Assembly (NCBI RefSeq): GCF_000208745.1
Contig: NC_030858.1
Span: 26,772,638 to 26,836,637 of the forward strand
DNA length: 64,000 nt
DNA from: Theobroma cacao
Lineage: Eukaryota; Streptophyta; Magnoliopsida; Malvales; Malvaceae
Reading direction: 5' to 3'
Numbering within the stretch: position 1 is the stretch's first letter; each line of letters starts with the position of its first letter. The notes below the pieces were generated by a model that ran no database searches, was not told where the DNA came from, and was given only the letters and a program-made list of their open reading frames with translations. A program made the translations under genes and the position numbers. Shown here piece after piece: positions 10,681 to 21,704 of the stretch.

Positions 10681-13049
10681 GTTGTAACTTATAATACGTG
10701 AAATGATCTCACTATGTAACCTTTGATTAATATATTCATGGGAGAAAATTAATCAAAATTGTTGGTTTCATTCTGTGCCTGAAAGGTGAATCCAAATTAG
10801 AGATCCTCAGTGATGTTGGAATCAGGACGGCTAGAAGATATTAGCAACGTTGAAGGATGTCTACTGTGTCCTCCCATCCAGGTATAAAGTGGGTGACATG
10901 CTTTAGGATGCCTTGAAAACTTTTTTATTCTTATTTAAAAAATGGATTGAATGGTCTGCTGAATGAGTGAAATTCACTTTCCCTGCTCTCTGCAGCATTC
11001 CCCAATTCATCGTCTTTTGGCCAGACAAAGAATTACTGGAAAACCAATATTAAATTTGTATAGAGAAACCAAAACAATTATAAAAAATAACTAGTTACAC
11101 TTTTTAACATTTAAAATTGAGTGATGAACCAATACAAATATGTTCTTCCATTTCAAAAATCAGAAATTACAATTTGGTTCAAAATTTTTTAAAAGCTGAA
11201 AATTTTAAATATATTTATTTAATTTTTTGTTGGTTTAAAGTTTATGATGTTTTGAGTTTAAGTTTTTAGGTTGCAAACTGTAAATTCAATTTAACATTAA
11301 CTTTATCTGTATTAAACTTATACTAAAAAGGGAATCAGATTAGCTAAAAATTGAAGTAGTTAAAGCAACGCTTATTTGTTTATTATGAATTAGAATTTTG
11401 TACTTGCAACTGTCATGTCAACATTTCGTGATAACTCCCTTAGAAATCAAATCCATAGGATTAGAACTCATGGAATGGAACCTAAGCTTGTATGCAACTA
11501 GTGTTTGATCCAGGTTGTTTTACTCCAGAAAATCATATTGCCTACATGAATGAAACACTGCTCAAGTAAATTTGGTACCATTTGACCAACATAAGAGTGT
11601 GGGTTAACTTGGAAGCCTATACTGTGACGTCTACTCTGGTTCTGACAAAATGAACATGGTTCTTGCAATCTATTCACATGTTCTTACTTTTCATAGGGAT
11701 CCTTCAAATACAGCTCTCAGGAGTCCTTTTGACCAGATCTTATATTAATGGGTTTCGTATTCTATCACCATGACCATTCCTAAGGAGATGGGACTAGAAT
11801 GTTTATGTTAACTTTCCCTCTTTCTATTTTATTTGATTGCTGACTAATCAGTGATGCGGCATCATAAAGTTTTTNNNNNNNNNNNNNNNNNNNNNNNNNN
11901 NNNNNNNNNNNNNNNNNNNNNNNNNNNGGGGGGGGGGGGGGGTGTGGGGTGGGGAAAGGAAAACCTGCCAAAATTAGAAAAGAAAAAGATCTTTTCAACA
12001 TGCTTTTAGTTTGTTAATAATGTCTGGCAGCTGTATAATTTAAATTGTCACCAACTTGAAACCATGTTCCTGATAAACTTAATCAAGGAAAAAGATTACT
12101 TTTATGTGTGAGAAAAGTCACTGATGAGAAAAGATGTAGATCCTTGGTAGAACCCCAAATCCCAGATGGTAAAATTAGAAGAGTAAACAGAGCATTTTCC
12201 TTGAAGATAAATGTTTGCAGAAAGCAGGATTACCCAGCTAACTTTAGCTGTTTTTGTTAACACTTAATACAGATACAAAAAACTGATTACTAATTTAATA
12301 AACAAGGTAAGGCAGACAAATGATGCAACTGATTTGGTCTCATGTGATAGGTCACATGACACATGTTATCTAATATTTGAGGATTCCAGAAAAGTCAGAG
12401 AAATGTACTACTCAATTCAGTATCACATGATGAGCTGCTTCCAAGTTCCAACCCATTAAACAACAAAGAAAATGAATAAGAATTATAATATATCTAATCA
12501 AGAAGATGTTACCGAAGGTCAGTCAAATTTGTGCTTCTATAAAATCCTTATGTATTATTAGTGGAAATCCCAACATGCACTTTATGATTATTTTATAGCC
12601 TTACTGGCCTACTTTGCTGTCATTAATTTTCTCTTATCTAAATTAATGTTTGGTTATAACTGTGTTGCTAATGATTTTTTGCTTATGAGTATCTTTGTTC
12701 CAGTTATCACAGAACCTGATTGTAAGTAGTTTCCATCTACCTTTCAAAACCAGACAAGTTAAATATGCCATAACCCTGGTTAAATAGCTATGGTATTGAA
12801 TTTATTCTAAAGACATGATACCTAGTCAGGATAGGAATATTCAACTTCAAAACAGGTTTTAATTAGGAAAGGGGTAATTTTCTAGTTATATATTAATATC
12901 TATATCTATGTATGTATGTTACACTTGTGTATAAGACTTTAGAAGAACCAACATGTAACACATGCACGGTCACCTTTCCTGAAGGTATCTGTGAATGTCT
13001 TAGCGCCAAAGTCATCTCTGTTACATTTCTTCTCCAACTGAACAACACT
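10681..13049. other. Intergenic region with a short assembly gap
   Basis: No further gene or transposon end is seen between LIP2 and the peptide gene. The region holds a 53-base N gap (11875-11927) followed at once by a 15-base G run (11928-11942). This suggests the gap sits on a homopolymer that assembly could not cross. Confidence 0.5.
11875..11927. other. Assembly gap (53 N)
   Basis: A run of undetermined bases, bounded on the right by a poly-G tract. Confidence 0.99.
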
Positions 13050-13313
13050 ATGAAATCCATTCATAGAGCTTTGTTTGCTGTCTTTGCCTTACTACTCTTT
13101 CACTTACTCATCTGTTCTCCACTCTCCCTCCACTGTTGCAGCAACACTCATCCAAGAGTTAGAAATCAACCGAGGAGATTGCTAGGTTCTTTTGCTTCTA
13201 TTTCTGCGAATCTAAACAAGTTGAGTAGAGCCATTCAAGATCCAAAGAAAGCTGTGGAGGCAAGTCTAAGGAAAGCACCGCCGAGTGCTTCAAATCCCAC
13301 CCAAAACAAGTAA
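13050..13313 (+). CDS. Small secreted peptide precursor with divergent CLE-like C-terminus
   Basis: This is an 87-residue single-exon ORF. I chose the ATG at 13050 over the in-frame ATG at 12912 because translation from 13050 begins directly with a signal peptide: basic MKSIHR, then a hydrophobic stretch ALFAVFALLLFHLLI (about 7-21), then a short polar cleavage region. A variable basic middle (PRRLLGSF, KKAVEASLRK) follows, and the last residues are KAPPSASNPTQN plus K. Counting that 12-mer back from Asn86, it keeps Pro4, Ser5, Asn8, Pro9 and Asn12 of the CLE consensus (R..PSGPNP.HN), but has Lys1, Ala6, Ser7 and Gln11 where CLE has Arg, Gly, Pro and His. The layout (signal peptide, variable region, C-terminal motif) is that of plant peptide hormones perceived by LRR receptor kinases. 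Resemblance to the IDA motif (PPSAPSKRHN) is weaker. Function is inferred. Confidence 0.7.
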   Translation: MKSIHRALFAVFALLLFHLLICSPLSLHCCSNTHPRVRNQPRRLLGSFASISANLNKLSRAIQDPKKAVEASLRKAPPSASNPTQNK

Positions 13314-15352
13314 CTCCAGTGTTATGTCAAGAGATTTAAGGAAGAAAGAGAAATCAAGTCTCAATTCTCTTTCAACAGTTTTGCAGTTTCCTTACATTTA
13401 CCTTTTGATAGGTAGGAAAGTTGGATCTCGGATTTTTTTTTTCTTGCTCTGTATCCATAAATTATTCAATATTTATTTATTTTTCCTGCAAGTCCTGTTT
13501 TGCAGTAGATTTAGAGGTGAGATATAAGTGTATTTACAGAACCCTGTCCCTGTAAATAAAACATAAGAACGAAATAGTATAGTTTGTTTCAGAAGATCAC
13601 CAGTTTTGTGCTGATGGTTTATGTGTTTTGTTTTGCTTGTTTTTCCACTGCTACTTTTGGCCTGAGTAATTTAATTTCTTTTTGCAGTGAAACTTTATGC
13701 GGAAATTGCAAGATGTAATTTGTACCATCTTTACTCTTGTTCTTCCCAGTTTCTTTACATGTGACGAACAAAACAAGATTGGTGCTCTTATATTCTTTTT
13801 TGTTTAGGTTTTTAGGTAACATAATCCATGAGGCAGATCATGTAAACAAAACTACACGTGCTACCTTCCAATAACAGTAATGCAGCTAAAGATCCTTTTA
13901 GGTAGAGAATAAAACCTTCACAGCCTAAAGGGAATGTGGACTCTCCCTCCCTCTCCCTCTCCCTCTCCCTCTCTCTCACACGCACACACAACAGTATCTT
14001 TCCAGTTTATTGTCCTCTTCCACAGTGTTCATTTTCCTCCATCTAGCATATTAATTATCCTCTCAGCTGTGATTTATTGTTTCTCCCTGTTTCAAACTTC
14101 CAATGTCAGCTTTCTGTCATTACTTGATTCAAAGAAATGATTGCTTTATGATCAGATATATATCTTTTCCAACTTAGTTTTTGATGGAGGTGTTCTGCAG
14201 AAGGAATTGTTCTGTTTCGCCAGGTTCGGTCCCAAGGGAAAAAATAGTTTTGCTTTCTAGTTTAAAGAGAAAGGGCTAGGCTGTAGAAGACCCCTATCTA
14301 TACCTGCCCATTCTATGCATAAGATATTTGACTGATGTGTAGGCACATTCTGATATAACTAAAGTTCTTCCTGAATTCATAATGAGAAACTATAGCTCAA
14401 GTAGAAACATATGCCATTGAATATATTTTCATTTGACTAGTGATAAAAGTCAAAATCTACTACAAAAGAAGTTTCATCTAATTGAAAGATCGCATCTCAG
14501 GACTGAAGGCATTATTAATATGATAGATAATCACATTTCTGAAGACAAAATTCTCATATCATAGAATGATAAAATTGTACATAAAAATCATAAATGAAAA
14601 TTCGAAAATGAAAAATGCAAACAGCGAAATACTTTCTCCTTGATATTAAGCTGGAACCACTAAGCATTATGTTCAACGTCAGAAAAGCGCATTAGAAAGG
14701 GACATTGCTACCATTTTGACATTGGTTGTGATACTGTTTAAGTTACGTGAAGGAATGTTCTTTTTTCTAGTTACCATAAAAGCAATTAAGATGAATCAGT
14801 TAAAATGAACAGAATTCTTTGGTAGAGAGCGGAGACTTGTATAACAGCAAAACATGGCAACATTTCATCTAATATACAAAAACAATGATAAAGCATTCTT
14901 AGAGGTGGAAAATGCCTTGGAGTCATCTTCCTTCGTTAGGTGAATATCAAAATGGGAAAGTTTGGAAGCTCTTATGATTGACCACTTTGTATGGAGAGTG
15001 TCCTAATTATTTTTTTCAACAGTCTTTGAACCTTGCAGCCTAGAAACCATTGGAGCATAGCCTAGTCTTCAGTTTGTTCTGTGAAGTAATTGCTTTGCAG
15101 TAGGAGTAATAGATGATAGCAGCTTTGGTGTGATAAAAATTTTAGATATCTTTCTTAATGGAGTGCAAAGTAGTTGGTTTCAGACAGGCTATATAATTTT
15201 TTCCAAAACAGAGCATGTAGCTAAAAGCTGAAATGCCACAACTGCTCCACATTGAAAGGTGCTTTAATTGGAGTTTATAGTGAGCTAATCTTATAGTGCA
15301 TATCGTTATGAGAAACTTCAGTGTCGTGTTTTGGCTCCATGGGTATAGCAAA
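13314..15352. other. Intergenic region downstream of the peptide gene
   Basis: No supported gene. It contains a (CCCTCT)n/(CT)n microsatellite at about 13940-13990 that creates a spurious Pro/Ser ORF. Otherwise it is AT-rich unique-looking sequence up to the start of LTR family A at 15353. Confidence 0.5.
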
Positions 15353-16010
15353 TGTAGATACTTGATTTTGATTAATATTTATTCTCTAAAGAATTATTTT
15401 ACATCATAATATTGTATAGAGAATAATGACAATAATCATTACAAGTGAAGCATTACTTTACACAGAACAATTAAAACAAGTGAAGTACTATTTCACGCAG
15501 AACAATTAGAACAAGTGAAATGCTACTTCATGCAGAACAACTAGAATAAGAGTAACACTACTCCATGTGTAACAACTAATAATATTGAAATAATTACTTC
15601 ACATGGATAACACTGAAAGCAATTCGAAATAAGTGGCAGGATTTATGGGTAACTTTCATCTTTGGATGTTCTGGAGAGTTTGGTTTGGTGGCTCAGACAT
15701 GGAGGTAGTTAAGAAGTCTTTTTCTTAACGTTTTCCTGAGTACAAATGTTTCACCCTCCTACCTTGTTCTCGTATACCTGTTTACATATACCTTGTTCTC
15801 GTATACCTATTTACATATACCTTCTTCTCTTGTACCTATTCATGTACAGCTTATTCTTTTGTACCTTTTCACGTATACCTTTTCTCTATTATCTTTTACT
15901 CGATAGCAAGTCTTATTATACCCAATTACAGTAACGATTACTCACATTAAAGCTTTTCATAATAATGTCATTCATTGGACACGTTAAAGCCTATTCTTGA
16001 GTAACCGTCA
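15353..16010 (+). repeat. 5' LTR fragment of family A with internal tandem repeats
   Basis: It contains about four to five copies of a 36-38 bp unit (core ACAAGTGAAGTACTA...CACGCAGAACAATTAGA) at about 15441-15600. About four copies of a 28-30 bp unit (core TACCTTGTTCTCGTATACCT) lie at about 15758-15880. Both arrays recur in the right LTR, so they predate the insertion. Confidence 0.75.
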
Positions 16011-16189
16011 CTTTTTTATCGCTCATTTCTTGACCATAGCCTATTACTCACAAATTGGCCATAGCTCTTATGCTTACTTATTTTAAGGGTTGAATTAATC
16101 TCTTTCGCATCAGGTTAGAGTTAATCTCCTTGATGTAAAGTTGAGAGATCCCTTTTATCTACATACAATAATGCAAAATAGGAATAAGT

Positions 16190-16336
16190 ATGCAACATGC
16201 GTATGATATTATTATTATTGCAAAAGAAAAAAAAAAGAATATGATATATCAATAACAAAGTACTAGTACGCAACATGCGTATGATATTATTACAAAAAAA
16301 ATAAAAGATATGATATATCAATAACAAAGTACCAGC
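16190..16336. repeat. Two-copy tandem repeat, about 70-75 bp
   Basis: Two units begin GCAACATGCGTATGATATTATT and end ATATGATATATCAATAACAAAGTAC. They differ mainly in the length of a poly-A/ATT stretch. They lie between the truncated left LTR and the PMD relic. Confidence 0.85.
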
Positions 16337-16753
16337 TCAAACGAGCTTTCAAAAAAAAAAATAGTACAAGAGAAGCAAAAGCCTAGCCAACTACATACTC
16401 CATAAAGAAGAGTTACTATTTTTAATATTAGTAGACATCTAATTGTTCTTGGACTTCAACTTCACACTTTCTCAGTGAAGTTATCTTTGTTGCAATGTCT
16501 TCTAACTCTTCATCGAAATCTCATAACATCTGTTACAATTCCTCTGGTGAAGTACTCATTAATGGAGCATGGGAAATGACTAGAATTCTACCCAACACTT
16601 CCATCATTAATCAAATGACATCCATGTTCTTAAAAAATGAGGTATTCCAAAATTCCCTTTCTATATTGAAAATTTGCTCCAAGTATTCCATGTATTTTGA
16701 TAAAATTTGAAAACCATGGAAGTCGACTTTCTTACCACTTTGTTTAGTACATG

Positions 16754-19080
16754 TTACTTGAGTACCGAAACACTGTTGGCATCTTTGTGCGCTGGCATTG
16801 GGGAGTAAGAAGGATGAGAATTAATCGAAGTAACTCTAGCATCATTAGTAATAACTCCAACATCATGAACAACCTCAATATTTGGAGTTGCTTCGATATT
16901 ATCGATGACAACATCAAGAACAACTATAGCATCAACTCTAACATCAGGTACAACCTCAACAGCAGGAATAACCACAATGTTGGGAACAACCTTAGTATTA
17001 GGAATAGCCTTATCTTGAATAACCTGGGTAGTAAGAATGATCTTAATTTCAAAAAAAAAAAAGATCAACATCAATTGGAGTAACACAGTAATATGTTAAT
17101 ACTTGGTTCATAGTGGAGCTTTGAACATGAGAAGAAAATAGAACATCCAAATCAATGAAATCATCAAAAGAGGTTAGCTCAGCCTCAACTTCAGCTTCAT
17201 CAACATCAATAGACTTATCATCAAATTCATCACTACGTTCAGAGTCACAAGATTCTTCCTCAATCTCAGCTTCAAAAGTCTCTTCCTCTTTGACCGATTT
17301 AAGTTCTATTGTCGCAGTTGTTTCTCTCTAATATATATATATATATTGAAGAAATGGATTTAAGAAAAAGAAGTAGAAGAAGAAGTAAAGGATGAACTAA
17401 CTTTTCGATGCACATATTTTGTTTGATAAGTAAGAGCATGTGGAACATCATCTTTTTCTTCATTTACATTTCTTTTCTTTTTGAGAAAAATCAAGCGTAA
17501 GGATACATCGGTGTTACTTATAGGAAGAGTGTAAAGACAAGCTCTGAGATTAGTCAAAGGCACAATAAAAGATCTCTATTCTTCAATACACTCTCTCTAA
17601 TAAATAAACCATGCAGAAGTGTGGATACCAACTTTATCAAAAACTAGGATAGTACAACTCTTAAGCTTATCTAAATGGAGTTGAAGTCTTGTCATGAGAA
17701 ATGAAGAAATGCAAGAAGAAAAACTGATAAATGAAGAAGAGTCAAGCGGAGCTGGTTCGTCAAACCCAAATTGGTGTGCCACTCTATAAGGTGAGAATAC
17801 CTCGATAGAAAAAAAAATCTCTATCTCCACCTAAATTGGAACTTTCAATCATAAAAGGCAATTGGGAACTGTGAACCCATATACAAAAGTTAATACCTTG
17901 TGAACTCATTTTTTTAGAATGTAGAGGGTACCGATTATAATAAATTATAGGATCAATGAATCCATTTATACGCTGCCAATAAAGTCTAGGATTGAATTCT
18001 TTTGTCACATCCATCACTTCAAAAACATAACCTCTTGGGAGTCAATTATGCCATGCCCAAGCTCTGTAGTTGTTCCTGGATAAAGTGTTATTCACAGAAA
18101 AAGATGTAAAAAGATATATATTAAGCACAGGAGTGCAAGTGCCAAACCTTTCCTATAAGCACATCTGAATGAAGGAAGTATCCACATAAGTCAAAACTTT
18201 GTAAAGCCTAGCTGACTCGATAGTTTTGAGTTGGTACAAGTCTAGCCTCTTATATAAAGATCCTAAATACAGTGGAGCAAGAGGAAAACGTATTCCCTTA
18301 ACAATTTTTATTATTAAAAGAACAACTGCTGAAGAGATACCATCATCTGGACACCTTGGGAGCATGTGTCGTGTCAACCAATAAATTATTAAAGCCATTA
18401 GCTCATGCTTATGGTCTGGGTACTTAGGAAGGCCAACCTTAATTCCCTTAGCATTGAACTTTTTATAAAATACCCCTATCCAATTAGAGAACCGTGCAAT
18501 CTTTGAAGTTTTACTCAAACTCTTGAGTAGATCAAAGAAAAAGTCTTGAATACACACCTTTTCTTCAAAAAGCTTGGTAAAGTGAAAATCATGCTTCCCC
18601 ATACAAAGAAGTTCTAAGAGAACACACACATCTTCCAAATTGAAAGTAAATTCCCCCATGCTGTAATCATAATATGAGAAAAAGTATTTCACTTGGCAAG
18701 AATAGTACGCCATACATCCATCCTTTTCTCTCTATGAATATTGAGCTTGGAAATGACATGTACAACATCAAGTATTCCAACAGATGAGATAAGTTTAATA
18801 TAAGTAAGATTCTTCAACACCTTACTTACCCACTTTTCCTAGCCATAAACAAATTGAGAATTGAAGCCTACCTTAGTACTAGAAAGTGGAAACTCATCAT
18901 GCTCAACCCTAAACTTCAGAATAGATAGTCTTAGAATACCACTTCTTTAATAAGGAGGTGCTATTGAGCATAGACAATTCCAATCATAACCAACAAGCTC
19001 AAAGGGATGTTCGTCAACTTGTCTGGCATGAACTTTTTTCCAAAAACGATTTTCTCCTATTTTTCTAGTAATTTCATCTT
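16754..19080 (-). pseudogene. Decayed plant mobile domain (PMD) gene, antisense inside LTR element A
   Basis: The clearest part is an open frame at 18153-18713. It reads MGEFTFNLEDVCVLLEL, then LPRCPDDGISSAVVLL and APLYLGSLYKRLDLYQL, which are the hallmark blocks of the PMD (PF10536-like) family of MAIL/MAIN genes and related transposons. Upstream coding sequence (EKWVSKVLKNL, then VWRTILAK) continues in another frame to about 19060. It is broken by stops at 18839-18841 (TAG) and 18689-18691 (TGA) and a frameshift just before MGEF. Downstream pieces follow at 17597-18017. Next is an acidic tail (about 17140-17300, rich in EEE, SDEFDD, DVDEAEVEAEL), then a Val/Pro/Asp-repetitive tail (16754-17086, repeating VVPDV-like units). 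Host PMD genes act in meristem and silencing control; others belong to MULE or Gypsy elements. This copy cannot be functional. Confidence 0.75.
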
Positions 19081-19366
19081 CTCAGTTTTCAGGAACACAA
19101 GGAACTTCACCTCTCTTTCCTATTTTAATTTTCTTAGAAAGGAATTATTTTGAAATCATTATTCTTGCTTTTATGTGCAGTGGTCTTTTTTCTTCTTACG
19201 GCTCTTTCAAGCTCACCATAATGGATCTTTAGAGGGAAATGTGTTCCAAGCACATAGGAAGATGGAAAAAAAAGCCTATAAATATGATCATGAAAAAAAA
19301 GATAAGTATACATATTCAATATACATATGCAATAATTTTTATTATTTATGTATTTGTTAATTAAAA

Positions 19367-19401
<35 letters not shown>

Positions 19402-19415
19402 CAACAACAACAATA
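19367..19415 (+). repeat. (TAA)n/(CAA)n microsatellite
   Basis: About nine ATA/TAA triplets followed by about six ACA triplets. It generates poly-Tyr and poly-Leu ORFs on the other strand that are not genes. Confidence 0.9.
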
Positions 19416-20680
19416 AAGTAAAATAACAAAATTTATCAAAATGATAGATTTTATTATTAATATATATAACAAAAAATAATAAATAAATAAAACTAATATA
19501 TATATTTATATATAATATTTTAAAAAATAATTCCAAAGAGCTCACGGCATGTACCGCGAGCTTCAATTGACAAGTCGCAAGCTCTAAAGTAAAAAGCTTG
19601 CGACAAGTGCCGTGAGCTCTAAAACAAAAGGCTTTAATTCAATAATAAAAAAAAAGGGCTTGTGCTTTTAACACTACAAAAGCCAAATTATGTATATAAA
19701 AAAAGGGAAGAAGAAGCAACATAAAGCTGACATACGCCAGCTTTTATTTACCTGTCTTCACTTTAGCTATTATTTGTTTCTTTATTTTAATGTTTCACAA
19801 GGAAAAGTTGTACTTCAAAACAAAAAGAAGATTCAAAACAAAAACAATCAGGAGCGTCAAAAACAAACGTTAAGGCAAAAGTCAATTCAATTAAAAAAAA
19901 TTGTCTTCCTTAACTTGTTTGCTTTTTTATTTTTTTTAACAATTTTGCTTTTACAATTTACTTTTAGCTACATAATGACTTGAAACAAATCCTTGTTTCA
20001 ATAAGATTTTTTTTTTACTTATCAAGATAATTTTCTTTCGAAACATAAATAATTCTTCTTTTGAACTTTTTTTCTAAAATCAAACAATTTATCTGTCTGT
20101 TTAAATATATATACACATAAAAAAAATCTCTTTTAATCGAAAAACTTTATTTCATGCATAATTTTTTTTCTTATATTATAATTAAACAAAATTCATGTAG
20201 GGGGTAACAAGAAAAAGAAATTCAATTTTTTTGAAAGGTAAGAAAATACAAATAAAAAAAAGAGAGAACAAACAAGAAATAATAAGAAGGAGAAGAAAAA
20301 CTTACTTGCTCAAAAAGATTTATAAAAGAACAGACCTTGATTTGAATTTTGTTTTGCTTATAATCTAAATGAAGAAAATAATTCATAGTAGCTTCATATT
20401 TATAGGGCATATAGAATTAAGGTTTTTATTAAAAAGGATTAACTTTCCTTTTATGATTTGTATTTTGAGAATCTTATTTTATGAAAAATATATTGTTATA
20501 TGAGCAATCAAATATTAGACAAGACAATAACATCTTACTACTTGAAGTATTACTGGTTAAGGTGTTACTATCTAAAGGGTGTTACTACATGAAGTGTTAC
20601 TATACAATACATTACAATACAAAATAAAACTTTTCCCTGAATTAATATATAAGAATTATTTTAAAGAAAAAAATTCTTAC

Positions 20681-20694
20681 GTAGGGAGGTAAAA
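20681..20694 (+). other. Polypurine tract of LTR element A
   Basis: GTAGGGAGGTAAAA abuts the TG of the right LTR. This is the expected site of plus-strand DNA priming and fixes the element's orientation. Confidence 0.65.
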
Positions 20695-21704
20695 TGTAGA
20701 TACTTGATTTTGGTTAATACTTATTCTTTGAGAATTATTTTACAGTATAATATTGTACGGAGAATAATGAGAATAATCATTACAAGTGAAGCACTACTTC
20801 TCACAAAACAACTAAAACAAGTGAAGTACTATTTCACGCAGAATAATTAGAATAAGTGAAATATTATTTCATGCAGAACGATTAGAATAAGCGTAGCACT
20901 ACTCCTTGTGGAACAACTAATATTATTAGAATAACCACTTCACATAAATAGCGGTGAAAGTAACTAGGAATAAGTGGTAAGGTTCATGGGTTACTTTCAT
21001 CTTGAGATGTTTCGGAGAGTTTGGTTTGGTGGCTCAAATATGGAGGTAGTTAAGAGGTCTTCCTCTTAATCTTTTCCTGAAGTTCAAGTGTTTCACCTTC
21101 CTACGTTGTTCTCGTATACCTGTTCACATACACATTCTTCTCTTGTACCTATTCATGTACAGCTTTTTCTCTTGTACCTTTTTACGTATAGCACTTCTTT
21201 ATTATCTTATACTTGAGAACAAGTCTTATGACACTTAATTATAGTAATGGTTACTCATATTAAAGCTCTTCATAATAATGTCATTCATTAGGTGTATTAA
21301 AGCCTATTTTTAAGTAACCGCCACTTTTAACACTATATATAGAGCCTCACAATTCATTTAGAGGGACTTCTCTCTTCCTCAGAGTTAACATATTCTCCTC
21401 TAGAGAGCTTTTTTCTCTAAATTTTCTCTCTAATTCTCTTCTACCTCATAAATTCTCTTTTTACCCTCTTCTATCTGTCACGATACTCAGTACTTTAGGA
21501 ATTGCTCCAATCTTCCTCTCCACCGCCTCGGACGCATCTTTTTACTTGTTTGCAATGCTTCTTCTCCTTATTAGAAGAACCCCCTTTATAGTAGATAAAA
21601 ACCTTTGAGATTTAAGGTTGTGTTTTACTAATTTCAGTGGTACTGAATAAATTTTCTAATGGTGGTGGCACGAGGGTTCTATTAAAAGTTTCTTGGCATC
21701 AACA
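20695..21704 (+). repeat. 3' LTR of family A
   Basis: It begins TGTAGATACTTG and ends ATCAACA. It carries the same 36-38 bp tandem unit (20783-20945) as the left LTR. A TATA-like box (ACTATATATAGAG, about 21333) is followed by CT-rich leader sequence, as expected for an LTR promoter (U3/R). Confidence 0.75.

Larger units (their letters stand above)
15353..21704 (+). mobile_element. LTR retrotransposon, family A, non-autonomous and decayed
   Basis: A TGTAGATACTTGATTTT-start sequence occurs at 15353 and again in direct orientation at 20695, and the two stay alignable for about 650 bases. The right copy is preceded by a purine run (GTAGGGAGGTAAAA, 20681-20694) that serves as polypurine tract, so the element is on the + strand. 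The right LTR ends near 21704 (GGCATCAACA), about 1.01 kb. The left LTR loses similarity near 16010, before its TATATATAGAG promoter-like part. The interior carries no recognisable gag or pol on the + strand; instead it holds a decayed plant-mobile-domain gene on the minus strand. No matching target duplication was found (GCAAA left, TTTAT right), so the ends are provisional. Confidence 0.75.

Noticed and set aside
12912..13049. Upstream in-frame start for the CLE-like peptide
   Set aside because: The extension is not signal-like and would bury the hydrophobic signal peptide; the ATG at 13050 gives a normal precursor.
13050..13313. IDA/IDL family assignment for the small peptide
   Set aside because: PPSA is shared, but the PSKRHN part is not; the CLE register explains more conserved positions.
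13934..14140. Pro/Ser-rich ORF
   Set aside because: Arises from a CCCTCT/CT simple repeat; no other coding evidence.
19134..19566. Poly-Tyr and poly-Leu ORFs
   Set aside because: Translation of a (TAA)n/(CAA)n microsatellite.
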